From Bacteroides sp. (GTDB lineage Bacteria; Bacteroidota; Bacteroidia; Bacteroidales; Muribaculaceae): a stretch of DNA of 64,000 nt. Within the stretch, counting starts at the first letter, position 1. The number at the start of each line of letters is the position of its first letter. Where the stretch lies: NCBI GenBank assembly GCA_014801535.1, contig JAAVEA010000020.1, forward strand, positions 1 through 64,000. Direction: 5' to 3'. Both the position numbers and the translations under genes were made by a program. The notes under the pieces are model-generated. The model did not search any database. It was not told the origin of the DNA and saw only the letters and a program-made list of their open reading frames with translations. Below, piece after piece: positions 50,474-60,587 of this stretch.

Positions 50474-51919
50474 TCAATTGCTTTTACGTGCTGTTTTCTT
50501 TTTGGGAGCTTCCTCTTTCTTCACTGAGGATTTCTTGGCAGCCGGCTTACGGGCAGACTTCTTCTTAGTAGCCGCTTCTACCATCTCTTCTTTCACAACT
50601 GACGTTTCTTTCTCATCAGAATTCTCCATGTTGGTGCGGACCGACTTGATTTCCTTCTTCAGCGACTCAATCTCTGAGGCCTGATTGCGAATAGTAAGGA
50701 GAAGCGAATTCAATTCCTCATTGTCGATACTTTCGGGGAACTGCTCCTGAACCCTTACAAGGAAATCGGCAAGCACATTCATATAATTGGTGAAGGCCGC
50801 AAATGGCGATTCATATGGACTGAATGCCGCATGATCGGCTCCATCAGCCATATTCTTTGTGCTCATATAATAGAAGTGGTCACTGCTCTGCAGGTATTCC
50901 CAATCCTGTTTCAAACGGCGATCGGTACACATGCTCACCCGTTCCGCCACCCCGTAGAGTTTATTCAAGGCATCTCTCTGGAGCTCATTTCCTTTCCATG
51001 CCGAAACATCGCGCGCCTCGTCAATATCTGAGATAGGATAAGGGATAGAAAGCTCCCCTACCGGTTTAAGTTTTGCCACGACATCAGATGGTGTGGTAAA
51101 CTCAATCCCGCTTTCCTTACCAAAATCAGGAAGTGCTTTAATGAACTCGAAGATACCTGTATATGCCGGCAGGAATGACCCGAATGTATCCATGCTCAGA
51201 TAGAGATTGATCACCTGCTCTTCTTCGGGAAGTGATGCTATCCAACGTATATACTTATCGGCCGTAAGTGGGTATTCATCCCATTCGGGATTGTTGAAAT
51301 TACGTGAAATATCTTCAGCAAGTTTATCATTTGTAAGAAGAAGTTTCACATCAGGAGCGGTAGCCGCGCTATACACATAGTTAGGCGACTTCCAACCAAG
51401 TATGTGTTTCGCTCCGTCGGTAACGGCGGTTTTGAAACCCATACTCTTTATCAGCAGAGCTATGTCATCATCATATATCAGTTCTGTGTTGGCAAAAACT
51501 GTTGGACGCTTACCGAAAAGAGTGTGAATCAAGTCATCGTGCATCTTTACTTCTCTCAGAAACTCTTCGGGATCCTCAAGAGAAGCGAGGGAATGGGCGT
51601 AAGTGCCGGAAAGGAATTCCACACAACCGGTGTCGGCAAGCTGACGGAGTTTATCTATGAATTCCGGAACATACATCTGAAGCTGCTCTATGGCTGTGCC
51701 AGATATACAGATGGAGCATTTGAACCCGCCGTTGGTTTTCTTGATGATGTCGAGCAGGGTATCTGCCATCGGCATATATGAGTTATTAGCCAGACGAGTG
51801 ATGATTTCATCATCTGCGAAATCATCATAATAATAATGGTCGTTACCGATATCAAAGAAGCGGTAGCGTTTCAGACGGTATGGCTGATGTATCGTGAAAT
51901 AGAAACAAACTGATTTCAT
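50474..51919 (-). CDS. Glycoside hydrolase family 57 amylase
   Basis: A 481-residue cytosolic alpha-glucan-active enzyme. The GH57 catalytic barrel occupies about residues 1-395: it starts FTIHQPYRLKRYRFFD, has the FANTELIYDD region with the likely Glu nucleophile, and LSMDTFGSFLPAYTGIFEF with the acid/base Asp area. Residues about 400-430 are a predicted coiled coil, and the last 45 are a Lys/Ala-rich tail. No signal peptide is visible, so it acts on internal glycogen or maltodextrin. It is the last gene of a cluster with a GT4 and a debranching enzyme. Confidence 0.9.
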   Translation of the reverse strand: MKSVCFYFTIHQPYRLKRYRFFDIGNDHYYYDDFADDEIITRLANNSYMPMADTLLDIIKKTNGGFKCSICISGTAIEQLQMYVPEFIDKLRQLADTGCVEFLSGTYAHSLASLEDPEEFLREVKMHDDLIHTLFGKRPTVFANTELIYDDDIALLIKSMGFKTAVTDGAKHILGWKSPNYVYSAATAPDVKLLLTNDKLAEDISRNFNNPEWDEYPLTADKYIRWIASLPEEEQVINLYLSMDTFGSFLPAYTGIFEFIKALPDFGKESGIEFTTPSDVVAKLKPVGELSIPYPISDIDEARDVSAWKGNELQRDALNKLYGVAERVSMCTDRRLKQDWEYLQSSDHFYYMSTKNMADGADHAAFSPYESPFAAFTNYMNVLADFLVRVQEQFPESIDNEELNSLLLTIRNQASEIESLKKEIKSVRTNMENSDEKETSVVKEEMVEAATKKKSARKPAAKKSSVKKEEAPKKKTARKSN

Positions 51920-51993
51920 ATTCTAATTATCTTTATTGGGTTTTCTTTTGAGCCGTTTGCTCCTGTCTTAATGCAATCGGCCCGATTGTTAAA

Positions 51994-53259
51994 TCATTTT
52001 TTGGAGGCGATTACATCTTTATAGATATCTATCACCTTCTTGCCGGCCTTCTCCCAGGTAATCTGATGAATCTCCTCTATGCCGCGGTCGCGGAGCGTAT
52101 TGTGAAGAGCGGGATAAGATATGAGCGCATGCATCGCATCAGCCATAGCGTCGATATCCCAATAATCTGTCTTGATCACATTTTCAAGAATCTCGGCACA
52201 GCCGCTCTGTTTGGATATTATCGACGGCACTCCCATTTCCATGGCTTCCAAAGGAGAGATACCGAAGGGTTCGGAAACGGAGGGCATAACATATACATCA
52301 GAATCGCGGAACATCTGATACACCTCCTTACCTCGGAGAAACCCTGTGAAATGAAACCTGTCGGCGATTCCTCGTTTGGCGGCAAGCTTGATCATTGCAG
52401 CTTCCATATCTCCGCCCCCGGCCATTACAAAACGGACATTCTTGTTTTTCTGAAGCACTTTTGCAGCCGCTTCAACAAAATATTCCGGTCCTTTCTGCAT
52501 TGTGATACGGCCCAGAAAGGTTATTACCTTATCTTTGCTTTCGCGCTTTTTAAGATTAAGGAGTTCATCGCTCAACGGTATAACCGCATTGTGTACTGTA
52601 GTTACTTTTGCCGGATCAATTCCATATTTATCTATGACAGTGCGTCGAGTAAGTTCCGACACAGTGATGATGTGATCGGCATTCATCATACCGTCTTTTT
52701 CAATTGCAAACACTGTCGGGTTAGGCTTTCCTCGCGAACGGTCAAACTCCGAAGCGTGAACATGAATCACAAGAGGCTTTCCTGTCACATTCTTCGCATG
52801 GATCCCCGCAGGATACGTCAGCCAGTCGTGAGAATGGATGATGTCAAAATCCACAGTGCGTGCAATTACGCCTGCAACAATTGAATAGTTGTTAATCTCT
52901 TCAAGAATATTATCGGGATAACGACCGGAAAACTCGATACAGCCGAGATCATTCAGTTTTAGATAATTGAAGTCGGCGTAGATATGGTCGCGAAGATCGA
53001 AGTATAACTGCGGATCCATAACTTTTCCTATCCGGTTTTCAACATAATCCCAACTTACGTCACGCCATGCCACAGGTGTGTTGCCGGCTCCTATGATTCG
53101 GGCAAACCCTTTCTCTTCGTCTCCATAAGGCTTGGGAATAACAAAAGTTATATCCATGTCGCCGTTATTGAACATCCCCTTGGTAAGACCATAACTTGCT
53201 GTTCCCAATCCTCCGAGAATATGAGGAGGAAACTCCCATCCGAACATTAATGCTTTCAT
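51994..53259 (-). CDS. GT4 glycosyltransferase, glycogen/starch synthase-like
   Basis: A 421-residue GT-B glycosyltransferase. The N-terminal GWEFPPHILGGLGTASYGL loop binds the acceptor and sugar nucleotide, and the C-terminal half has EPFGISPLEAMEMGVP, the GT4 E-x7-E motif. VTFLGRI-type VITFLGRITMQKGPEYF lies in the linker. In Bacteroides this gene type, next to GH57 and debranching enzyme genes, is thought to make glycogen; ADP- or UDP-glucose as donor is not known. It is cotranscribed with its neighbours (4 bp from the debranching gene). Confidence 0.9.
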   Translation of the reverse strand: MKALMFGWEFPPHILGGLGTASYGLTKGMFNNGDMDITFVIPKPYGDEEKGFARIIGAGNTPVAWRDVSWDYVENRIGKVMDPQLYFDLRDHIYADFNYLKLNDLGCIEFSGRYPDNILEEINNYSIVAGVIARTVDFDIIHSHDWLTYPAGIHAKNVTGKPLVIHVHASEFDRSRGKPNPTVFAIEKDGMMNADHIITVSELTRRTVIDKYGIDPAKVTTVHNAVIPLSDELLNLKKRESKDKVITFLGRITMQKGPEYFVEAAAKVLQKNKNVRFVMAGGGDMEAAMIKLAAKRGIADRFHFTGFLRGKEVYQMFRDSDVYVMPSVSEPFGISPLEAMEMGVPSIISKQSGCAEILENVIKTDYWDIDAMADAMHALISYPALHNTLRDRGIEEIHQITWEKAGKKVIDIYKDVIASKK

Positions 53260-53263
53260 ATTC

Positions 53264-55228
53264 TTAGTCGGTTTGAGTTGTTAGAAGCTTATTCATTTTT
53301 TTCACACTTTTGAGCGTGCGCAATATCTCTCCCACATTCTTCGCTGTGCTCACGGCGCCACGCCCGGTGAACGGAGGATTCCCGTCATACATCTCCGACA
53401 ATGAACCGATACACCCTTCGGTCATCTCGTCTTCGTAGCCAATGAGCATACGTTCAATAAACGAAAGCCCGCTTACCCCGAACACTTTGAAATAAGCATC
53501 GGCATAGAATCCGAAGAGCCATGGACGCGCCGGACCTTGATGCACCGCATATTCACGTTCTATCGGTCCGCCTACATAAGTAGGGTTATATGCATAGCTC
53601 TTGGGAGATAACGAACGAAGTCCTTTGGGGGTTAAAAGTTCCCGGGTACATAAGTCAAGCACCTTTTTACGCTGACGACGATCGAGGGGTGAATACTCGA
53701 GACCTATGGCGATAGCCATGTTCGGACGCACCTCAAGGTCGGTATAGCTTCCGTTCACATAGTCATAAAGATAACCGTAGTCGTTCAAGAATGTGTCGAC
53801 AAAAGATTTCTTGATTGTCTCGGCAAGAGATTCAAGTTCATTTCTATAGTCGGCATAACCTTTTTCGTCCTCAATAAGCGAACTCAGGAACTTCACGGCA
53901 TTATACCACAGGGCATTAAATTCGAGAATATATCCTGTGCGAGGAATTATCGGTTTGCCGTTTATCGAAGCCGACAACCAAGTCACTGGCGAGTTCTGTC
54001 CGTCCGAACTTACAAGCCCATTGGGGTTAAGGTTGAGATTCTTAATTTTTCCTCCTCTCACAGCATCCACAAGATACTTCACATCTTCCCCATATTTCTC
54101 CCGGCATATCTTTGTGTCGGTGTCTCGGCGATACTGCTGGATGGCCCATATGGTCCACAAAGGAATATCGGGGAGGTCGATTTCTCCGATTGTATGGTCC
54201 TTCTCTCCCGTTTCTATATATTTTCTGAGGGCTTTGAGAAAGGTTTTCAATATTTCATGATAATCAGCCTCATGGTTTATGGAAAGAGTACAACCGGGAA
54301 GCGCTATGAGCTCATCGCGGGCACGTACATTATACCATGGATAGCCGGCCATGACATACATCCCATCAGACTTTTTCAGATAAAACTGTTTTGCAGAATT
54401 TTTTAAACAGTTATAGAAGCTTGTACGACATGTGCGTGTTTCAAGTTCCTTGGCATATGTCTCTTCAAATTGCGACGGATCTGTCTCAAAGGTAGAAGCG
54501 GAGAAGATGATCGACTCCCCTTTCTTGATTGGAAGCTCAAAATATCCCGGAACCCAAAGATCTTCTTTATAAGGAATGCCACGGACTTTATCCTTGACAT
54601 ATTCGATTCCATTATACCAATGACCATCGGTAACCCATTCCACCGGTTTATTGAATTGCATATAGAGCTCCGGATATCCTTCATATAGACAAGTGGCTAT
54701 ACCATTCTCCACGGGCTTGATATCTTTGTTAATCACACCGTTTTCTACACAAAGATCATTTGCATTTCTGAAAGCGAGAAACGGTTTGAACCGGAGGAAA
54801 GTCTCTGAATGCGCCTCGACCAACGTGTATTTGATAAGAATACGGTTCTCGTGAGAGATAAACACTTTCTCTTTGGTTAGAATAACGCCGCCGACGCGGT
54901 AGGTCATTACAGGGACACTCTCACAATTGAATTCACGGATATACTTGTGTCCGTTTGGGCTGAATACATTATCACCATATTGATGCAGCCCCAGATTGAA
55001 CGGGGCGCCGTGCTGTATCACCGATTCGTCGAGCGACGACAGCAGAACATGAGCCTTCTCATCCATCTCCGGAATCGGAATTACAAGCAGTCCATGCTGC
55101 TTACGCGTATTGCATCCTACAATGGTAGTGCAATGATACGCGCCCGACTTGTTGGTACGGAGCATCTCCTTTGGTAAGCTCTGCTCCAGATTGATCATAA
55201 GGTTCTTGTCAAATTTAAGATAACTCAT
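53264..55228 (-). CDS. Glycogen debranching enzyme (amylo-alpha-1,6-glucosidase, GH133-like)
   Basis: A 654-residue protein with an N-terminal beta-sandwich (GDE_N, about 1-260) and a C-terminal alpha/alpha-barrel (GDE_C, about 280-640). Family motifs include AGYPWYNVRARDELIALPG, LPDIPLWTIWAIQQY and GPARPWLFGFYADAYF. It removes alpha-1,6 branches of glycogen in the cytosol. It is the first gene of the three-gene cluster (debranching enzyme, GT4, GH57), and a 354-bp hairpin-rich gap separates it from the nuo terminator. Confidence 0.93.
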   Translation of the reverse strand: MSYLKFDKNLMINLEQSLPKEMLRTNKSGAYHCTTIVGCNTRKQHGLLVIPIPEMDEKAHVLLSSLDESVIQHGAPFNLGLHQYGDNVFSPNGHKYIREFNCESVPVMTYRVGGVILTKEKVFISHENRILIKYTLVEAHSETFLRFKPFLAFRNANDLCVENGVINKDIKPVENGIATCLYEGYPELYMQFNKPVEWVTDGHWYNGIEYVKDKVRGIPYKEDLWVPGYFELPIKKGESIIFSASTFETDPSQFEETYAKELETRTCRTSFYNCLKNSAKQFYLKKSDGMYVMAGYPWYNVRARDELIALPGCTLSINHEADYHEILKTFLKALRKYIETGEKDHTIGEIDLPDIPLWTIWAIQQYRRDTDTKICREKYGEDVKYLVDAVRGGKIKNLNLNPNGLVSSDGQNSPVTWLSASINGKPIIPRTGYILEFNALWYNAVKFLSSLIEDEKGYADYRNELESLAETIKKSFVDTFLNDYGYLYDYVNGSYTDLEVRPNMAIAIGLEYSPLDRRQRKKVLDLCTRELLTPKGLRSLSPKSYAYNPTYVGGPIEREYAVHQGPARPWLFGFYADAYFKVFGVSGLSFIERMLIGYEDEMTEGCIGSLSEMYDGNPPFTGRGAVSTAKNVGEILRTLKSVKKMNKLLTTQTD

Positions 55229-55406
55229 GACTATGTGTTTATAACGGGTTTGTAACTTCTTTTTTCTACCTTATCGACAGCCGAATGAGTTTTTCACGTA
55301 TAATATGCTTTTAAGCTTCTATTGATTCGCAAAAGAGGAAGAGAAGACTGCTGCCCATATCATCTATTCACAAAATTAATTTATTCATTTAACAAATACA
55401 AACGCA

Positions 55407-55448
55407 AAAAGATGTTTTGCAATACCTTTTTTTTGCAAAACATCTTTT
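55407..55448. terminator. Second hairpin, 16-bp perfect stem
   Basis: AAAAGATGTTTTGCAA (55407-55422) pairs exactly with TTGCAAAACATCTTTT (55433-55448) around a 10-base T-rich loop. Flanking A and T runs allow it to act as a terminator on either strand. It lies between the nuo terminator and the glycogen cluster. Confidence 0.6.
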
Positions 55449-55520
55449 ATTATATCAATTGCAACAAAAGTTGCATCGTATTCTATTTTCTTCTTATCTA
55501 TTCCGTAATTGCATTCCTAC

Positions 55521-55557
55521 AAAAAAGCCGACTTGATTTTCATATTCAAGTCGGCTT
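55521..55557 (-). terminator. Terminator of the nuo operon
   Basis: A 12-bp stem (AAGCCGACTTGA / TCAAGTCGGCTT) with a 9-base loop, 25 bp after the nuoN stop codon, followed on the minus strand by six T. This is a textbook intrinsic terminator. Confidence 0.88.
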
Positions 55558-55582
55558 AGAGTTAATGAATAAACTTGTATTT

Positions 55583-57043
55583 TTACATCAATATTCCGTA
55601 GGCGGCTTTGACGGCATCGTAGCAGTAATCGTAGATATAAGGCACAAGACCGAAGAACACGATACCTGCCACACAAATCCAAAGAGCGATTCTCTCACCT
55701 GTCGAACTGCGGAATGCCTCTACCTTTGCCTCACCCGGCTTAATCCAGATCGCTTTTACAACGAGGAGGTAGTAGTAAAGCGAAATGATTGTATTGATAA
55801 GGGCGATAAGCACAAGCATGTAAAGTGCCATCGAACCTGTTGAGGTAACTGAAGTGAAGATAAGAATCTTGCTGAAGAAACCTGCGAAAGGAGGAATACC
55901 TGCCAATGAGAACATCGCAAGCGTCATGGCGAACGATAACCAAGGATTGGTCTTATGAAGACCGTCATAGTCATCCATGCTGAGCTTTCCAGTCTTGTTC
56001 TCAATTGCCGAGATAACGGCAAACGTTCCAAGGTTGCTGACAATGTAAACAAAGATGTAGAACATCATTGATGCCAATCCGAAGTTTCCTGCCATCACGC
56101 CAAGCATGATATAACCGGCCTGCGAGATTGAAGAGAAGGCCATGAAACGTTTCATGTTCTTCTGACGCATTGCAAAGAGGTTACCTACAGTGATTGTAAG
56201 GATAATCACAGCATACATCATCCATTCCCATAGATCACTGTAAACAGCACCGAACACCTGAACGAAGATGATAAAGAATGCGTAAGCAGCAGCTCCCTTG
56301 GAAACTACCGAAAGATAGCTTGTAATGGCTGTGGGGGCACCCTGATACACATCGGCTGTCCAGAGGTGGAACGGAACAAGTGAAAGCTTAAATCCGATTC
56401 CGGCGATCAGGAATGCAAGACCAACGATAAGAAGTCCGCTTCTTGAACCGCTTGCAATTGCTTCAGCTATATCGCCGAAATAGAGTGAGCCTCCCGACAG
56501 TGCATATATGTATGAAAGACCTGCCATCAGAATTGCAGAAGAGAAAACTGCTGTAAGAATATACTTGACAGCTGCCTCATGACTCTCATAATGCTTCTTG
56601 TTGAAGGCCACCAAAGCGGCAAGAGGAAGCGAAGCTGATTCAAGACCGATAATGAAGAGAAGGAAGTGACGGGCTGAAATCATAAGATACATTCCGAAAA
56701 GAGTAACAAGAATCAACTCATAGAACTCTCCCTTACGGATTGCCACTTCATCACTCTCAGTCCATTTAGCCGACTGAAGGAACACGATGAATACGCCAAT
56801 ATTCAAGATCGCCTTCATTGCCTTGCACGCCGTGTCATCTACATACATACCTCCGAAAATAGTTTCTCCGGAAACCGGTATGAGCCAGATTGCCACTGTG
56901 GCAAGACCAAACAGTATTGTTGTGAAGGGGGTCAGCATCTTCTTCTGTCCCTCTCCGCAGAATGTGTCAAACAGAAAGACGATAAGGAACAGACCCAGAA
57001 TTATGAGCTCGGGCAACATCGCCCCAAATTGTGAATAATCCAT
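55583..57043 (-). CDS. nuoN: NADH-quinone oxidoreductase subunit N
   Basis: A 486-residue antiporter-like membrane subunit of complex I with about 14 helices. The family pattern FLIAGIGFKLSLVPFHLWTADVYQGAPTAITSYLSVVSKGAAAY is intact and holds the conserved proton-channel lysines, as does LAGIPPFAGFFSKI. It is the last gene of nuoI-J-K-L-M-N and precedes the terminator. The length is typical. Confidence 0.96.
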   Translation of the reverse strand: MDYSQFGAMLPELIILGLFLIVFLFDTFCGEGQKKMLTPFTTILFGLATVAIWLIPVSGETIFGGMYVDDTACKAMKAILNIGVFIVFLQSAKWTESDEVAIRKGEFYELILVTLFGMYLMISARHFLLFIIGLESASLPLAALVAFNKKHYESHEAAVKYILTAVFSSAILMAGLSYIYALSGGSLYFGDIAEAIASGSRSGLLIVGLAFLIAGIGFKLSLVPFHLWTADVYQGAPTAITSYLSVVSKGAAAYAFFIIFVQVFGAVYSDLWEWMMYAVIILTITVGNLFAMRQKNMKRFMAFSSISQAGYIMLGVMAGNFGLASMMFYIFVYIVSNLGTFAVISAIENKTGKLSMDDYDGLHKTNPWLSFAMTLAMFSLAGIPPFAGFFSKILIFTSVTSTGSMALYMLVLIALINTIISLYYYLLVVKAIWIKPGEAKVEAFRSSTGERIALWICVAGIVFFGLVPYIYDYCYDAVKAAYGILM

Positions 57044-57075
57044 TGTTATTATTGTTTATAATTCTGAATTGTCGA

Positions 57076-58590
57076 TTAGAATACGGAGTTCAATGCATCA
57101 ATGATAGGCACGAAGCTTGCACGGATTGTCTCGTTAAGCCAGTTGGGGAAGAAACCTATACCGGCAAGACAAACGATCAGCGAAACCGTTGCCAGTCTTT
57201 CCCACCATGTGGCATCGGTAAGTTCACGATGATGTTCGTTCTGAACAGGACCGAGAATAACCTTTCCAACCACACGAAGAATATAAACTGCTGTGATAAC
57301 GATCGAAGAGGTGCCTGCAATCACAAAGAAGCGGTGGAAGAAATCACTATGCTCGAATGAGCCGAAGAATATTGTCATCTCCGCTACAAATCCTGACAGA
57401 CCGGGCAAACCGAGTGATGCAAACCCGGCGATCATATAGCATACACCCAGATATGGCATTATCTGCATCATACCACCCATCTCGCGGATATCACGTGTGT
57501 GAGTTCTACCGTAGATCATACCGATAAGGGCAAAGAAGAGTGCTGTCATGAGACCATGAGAAAGCATCTGGAGAATACCACCGGTCATGGCAGTCTGATT
57601 GAGCATCAGGATTGCGAAAAGCACCATGCCGCAGTGAGAAACCGATGAGTATGCGTTGATATACTTGAGGTCGGTCTGCACACACGCTGAGAATGCACCA
57701 TACACTACTGATATACCGGTAAGGATAATGAATATCCATGCCAGTTCCTGAGCGGCTGAAGGAAGTAGGAATATGGCGATACGGAAGCAACCGTAACCTC
57801 CAAGTTTCATAAGCACACCTGCATGAAGCATTGACACTGCGGTCGGAGCACATGCATGACCGTCGGGCGACCATGTGTGGAAGGGGAACATCGCACCAAG
57901 CACACCGAAGCCAACGAATGTGAAACAGAACAGAAGATTTTGCCAACTCGGGTCGATCGAAGCATTATGCGAGATTTCAAGAATATTCCATGTGTGAACA
58001 CCGCCTTCGGGAGTGCCGTGCCAGTAGATTCCAAGAAGACCGAGCATAAGGAATGCAGAACCACCCATGAGCATGAGGGTAAGTTTCATTGCTGAATACT
58101 CTTTGCGTCCTGTGCCCCATACACCGATAAGAAGATACATCGGAATAAGTGCCACCTCATAGAACATGAACATTGTGAACATGTCGATGGAGATGAAGAA
58201 TCCGAAAACACCTGTGGAGAGGAGACAGAACCATAGGAAGAAGTTCTTGGGAAGGGGATCAATTTTCCAGGAAGCAAATGTTCCCGCGAAAACGATAATG
58301 CTCGAAAGAAGGAGCATAAGCACGGAAATACCATCCACTCCTACGGCAAGATGTATATTCAGAGGAGCATACCACATCCAGCTGCCTGTATAAAGCATCT
58401 CGGATGTGTCGCCTGCTGCGCGTAGACCAAGAAAGTCTACCACCAGCCAGATCGACATGGCGAGCAGGACAACCGATCCTGCCACCATAACCCCGCGGAT
58501 CGCCTTCATATTGCTATTGCTGCAACATGCCAAACCGATCATCATTATGACGGGGACGATTACAAACCAGATTAAGATATTACTAAACAT
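57076..58590 (-). CDS. nuoM: NADH-quinone oxidoreductase subunit M
   Basis: A 504-residue antiporter-like subunit with about 14 helices that contributes to proton translocation. It contains MFYEVALIPMYLLIGVWG (with the key Glu), MFPFHTWSPDGHACAPTAVSMLHAGVLMKLGGYG (conserved lysine) and YSSVSHCGMVLF. It is 38 bp after nuoL and 32 bp before nuoN. The length is normal. Confidence 0.96.
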   Translation of the reverse strand: MFSNILIWFVIVPVIMMIGLACCSNSNMKAIRGVMVAGSVVLLAMSIWLVVDFLGLRAAGDTSEMLYTGSWMWYAPLNIHLAVGVDGISVLMLLLSSIIVFAGTFASWKIDPLPKNFFLWFCLLSTGVFGFFISIDMFTMFMFYEVALIPMYLLIGVWGTGRKEYSAMKLTLMLMGGSAFLMLGLLGIYWHGTPEGGVHTWNILEISHNASIDPSWQNLLFCFTFVGFGVLGAMFPFHTWSPDGHACAPTAVSMLHAGVLMKLGGYGCFRIAIFLLPSAAQELAWIFIILTGISVVYGAFSACVQTDLKYINAYSSVSHCGMVLFAILMLNQTAMTGGILQMLSHGLMTALFFALIGMIYGRTHTRDIREMGGMMQIMPYLGVCYMIAGFASLGLPGLSGFVAEMTIFFGSFEHSDFFHRFFVIAGTSSIVITAVYILRVVGKVILGPVQNEHHRELTDATWWERLATVSLIVCLAGIGFFPNWLNETIRASFVPIIDALNSVF

Positions 58591-58628
58591 GATGTAACGT
58601 TAATTTCGCTTTATGCAATATGAAGTTA

Positions 58629-60557
58629 TTATAGAATACAGATCCACGTGATCGCAGCGAGTAAGAGAGCGCCGAGGAAATACCAGACAACGTAAGTCTG
58701 AACGCTTCCGCTCTGCATACCTTTAATCTTCACTGATACATACTGTGTCATTGAAGCGAAGGCATCCATAGTGGCATCGATCACATGACGGTCGAACCAT
58801 GCTATACCCTTGCAGATTCCACCGAAGATAATCTTCCGTGTAACGAAAAGATATATCTCATCCCAATAGAAGCGACGGTTGGCCGCAGTCCAAAGAGCGG
58901 GAAGAGCCTGCTTCATTGCTGCCGGCTTATCATTCTTCTTAAGATATAGCCATGCTGCAAGCGCTATAGCCACGACGGCCACTGTCAAGGAGGTTGCCGC
59001 AACTGTAGGATCTATATGAATATCGTATGCCTCACGATTCCATGTCACGAAATGTCCGAAGGGGATGAAACCAGCAACACATGAAACTGCTGCAAGAATC
59101 AACAAAGGAACCGACATCTGCCAGGGAGCATCATGGGGCTTGTGTTCTTTGTAATGAGGATTCTCCTCCCACCAGAACACGAGGAAGTACATACGGAACA
59201 TATAGAACGCGGTAAGACCGGCCACCATTGTCATCCAGTATCCCCAGAAAGAAGAGTAAGAGAACATAGCGCTCAACATCTCATCCTTTGAGAAGAAACC
59301 TGAGAATGGCCAGATTCCGGCAATTGCAAGACATCCGATAAGGAATGTCCAATGAGTGATAGGCATATACTTGCGGAGACCACCCATTGCAGTGTAGTTG
59401 TTGCTATGAACTGCATGGATAAGCGCACCTGCTCCAAGGAACAGAAGTGCCTTGAACATTGCATGAGTGAAGAGATGGAACATTGATGCCATATAGCCGA
59501 GTCCCTCATGTATTTCAGGACGAGCAACACCAAGCGAAACCATCATAAATGCAATCTGAGAAATTGTAGAAAATGCAAGGATACGCTTGATATCTATCTG
59601 ACAACATGCCACAACCGCCGCGTAGAATGCCGTGATTGCTCCTACCCATGTGATGAACTGCATCGCAGCGTCCTCTACAATATAGAGCGGGAACATTCTC
59701 GCCACAAGATATACTCCGGCAACCACCATCGTAGCAGCGTGGATAAGCGCCGATACAGGTGTCGGACCTTCCATCGCGTCAGGAAGCCATATGTGCAGAG
59801 GCATCATAGCTGATTTACCCATACCTCCTGTGAAAATAAGCACGAGAGCCCATGTGAGTACAGAAGCACCAAGGAAAGTGGCTCCTCCGGTAGAGGCAAG
59901 CACATTACCTGTATTATGAGTAATGTCGATAAAATTGAATGTCGGGAAATAGAATGTCAGCACAAGGATACCGAGAAGCATTCCGAGATCGGCAAAACGT
60001 GTCACTATAAATGCCTTCTTTGAAGCAGAGACAGCAGATGGAAGTTTATAGAAGAAGCCGATCAGAAGGAATGACGACACACCCACAAGCTCCCAGAAAA
60101 TATACATCTGGAAAATGTTGGTGGCAACCACAAGGCCAAGCATTGAGAATGTGAAGAGAGCAAGGAAAGCGTAATAACGCTGGAATCCGGGCTCATGCTC
60201 CATATATCCCCAGCTGTAGAGGTGCACCATGAAAGAAATCGTGGAGATAACCACAAGCATCATGGCACAAATAGGATCAAGTAAGAAACCGATCTTCACC
60301 ACAAGGCGCTCGGTGAAGGCCAGCCATGTAACATCAAAAACCTGCAACTGCTGACGTACTCCGTCAACAATAAACTGTGTCTCACCGCTGAAGAAATAGC
60401 GGAACGCAACAGTGTAGCAGATTGCAAGAAGAGTCGCGTTAGCGAGGATTCCGAGAATCCCGGCCACTTTGCGCGGCATCTTCACACCACCGATACCCAA
60501 CACAAGAAACATCGTGAAGGGGATCGCCAGAATCAATATAGGAAGTGTTATGCCCAT
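58629..60557 (-). CDS. nuoL: NADH-quinone oxidoreductase subunit L
   Basis: A 642-residue antiporter-like subunit with about 16 hydrophobic segments and the long lateral helix near the C-terminus. Conserved stretches include FWELVGVSSFLLIGFFY, GGMGKSAMMPLHIWLPDAMEGPTPVSALIHAATMVVAGVYL and FSKDEML. The length is in the normal range. It is 30 bp after nuoK. Confidence 0.96.
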   Translation of the reverse strand: MGITLPILILAIPFTMFLVLGIGGVKMPRKVAGILGILANATLLAICYTVAFRYFFSGETQFIVDGVRQQLQVFDVTWLAFTERLVVKIGFLLDPICAMMLVVISTISFMVHLYSWGYMEHEPGFQRYYAFLALFTFSMLGLVVATNIFQMYIFWELVGVSSFLLIGFFYKLPSAVSASKKAFIVTRFADLGMLLGILVLTFYFPTFNFIDITHNTGNVLASTGGATFLGASVLTWALVLIFTGGMGKSAMMPLHIWLPDAMEGPTPVSALIHAATMVVAGVYLVARMFPLYIVEDAAMQFITWVGAITAFYAAVVACCQIDIKRILAFSTISQIAFMMVSLGVARPEIHEGLGYMASMFHLFTHAMFKALLFLGAGALIHAVHSNNYTAMGGLRKYMPITHWTFLIGCLAIAGIWPFSGFFSKDEMLSAMFSYSSFWGYWMTMVAGLTAFYMFRMYFLVFWWEENPHYKEHKPHDAPWQMSVPLLILAAVSCVAGFIPFGHFVTWNREAYDIHIDPTVAATSLTVAVVAIALAAWLYLKKNDKPAAMKQALPALWTAANRRFYWDEIYLFVTRKIIFGGICKGIAWFDRHVIDATMDAFASMTQYVSVKIKGMQSGSVQTYVVWYFLGALLLAAITWICIL

Positions 60558-60587
60558 ACCTTTTTATTCTTTTTAGCCTCTGACAAA

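Larger units (their letters stand above)
55229..55582. other. Hairpin-rich intergenic region between the glycogen cluster and nuo
   Basis: About 354 bp without a credible gene. It contains the nuo terminator (55525-55557), a second strong hairpin (55407-55448), and a small dyad TTGCAAC-AAAA-GTTGCA near 55459-55474. The left part (55229-55400) should hold the promoter of the glycogen cluster, but I could not find an exact TAnnTTTG. Confidence 0.55.

Noticed and set aside
55322..55843. 173-codon plus-strand ORF across the nuo terminator
   Set aside because: It runs through two terminator hairpins and then into the antisense of nuoN.
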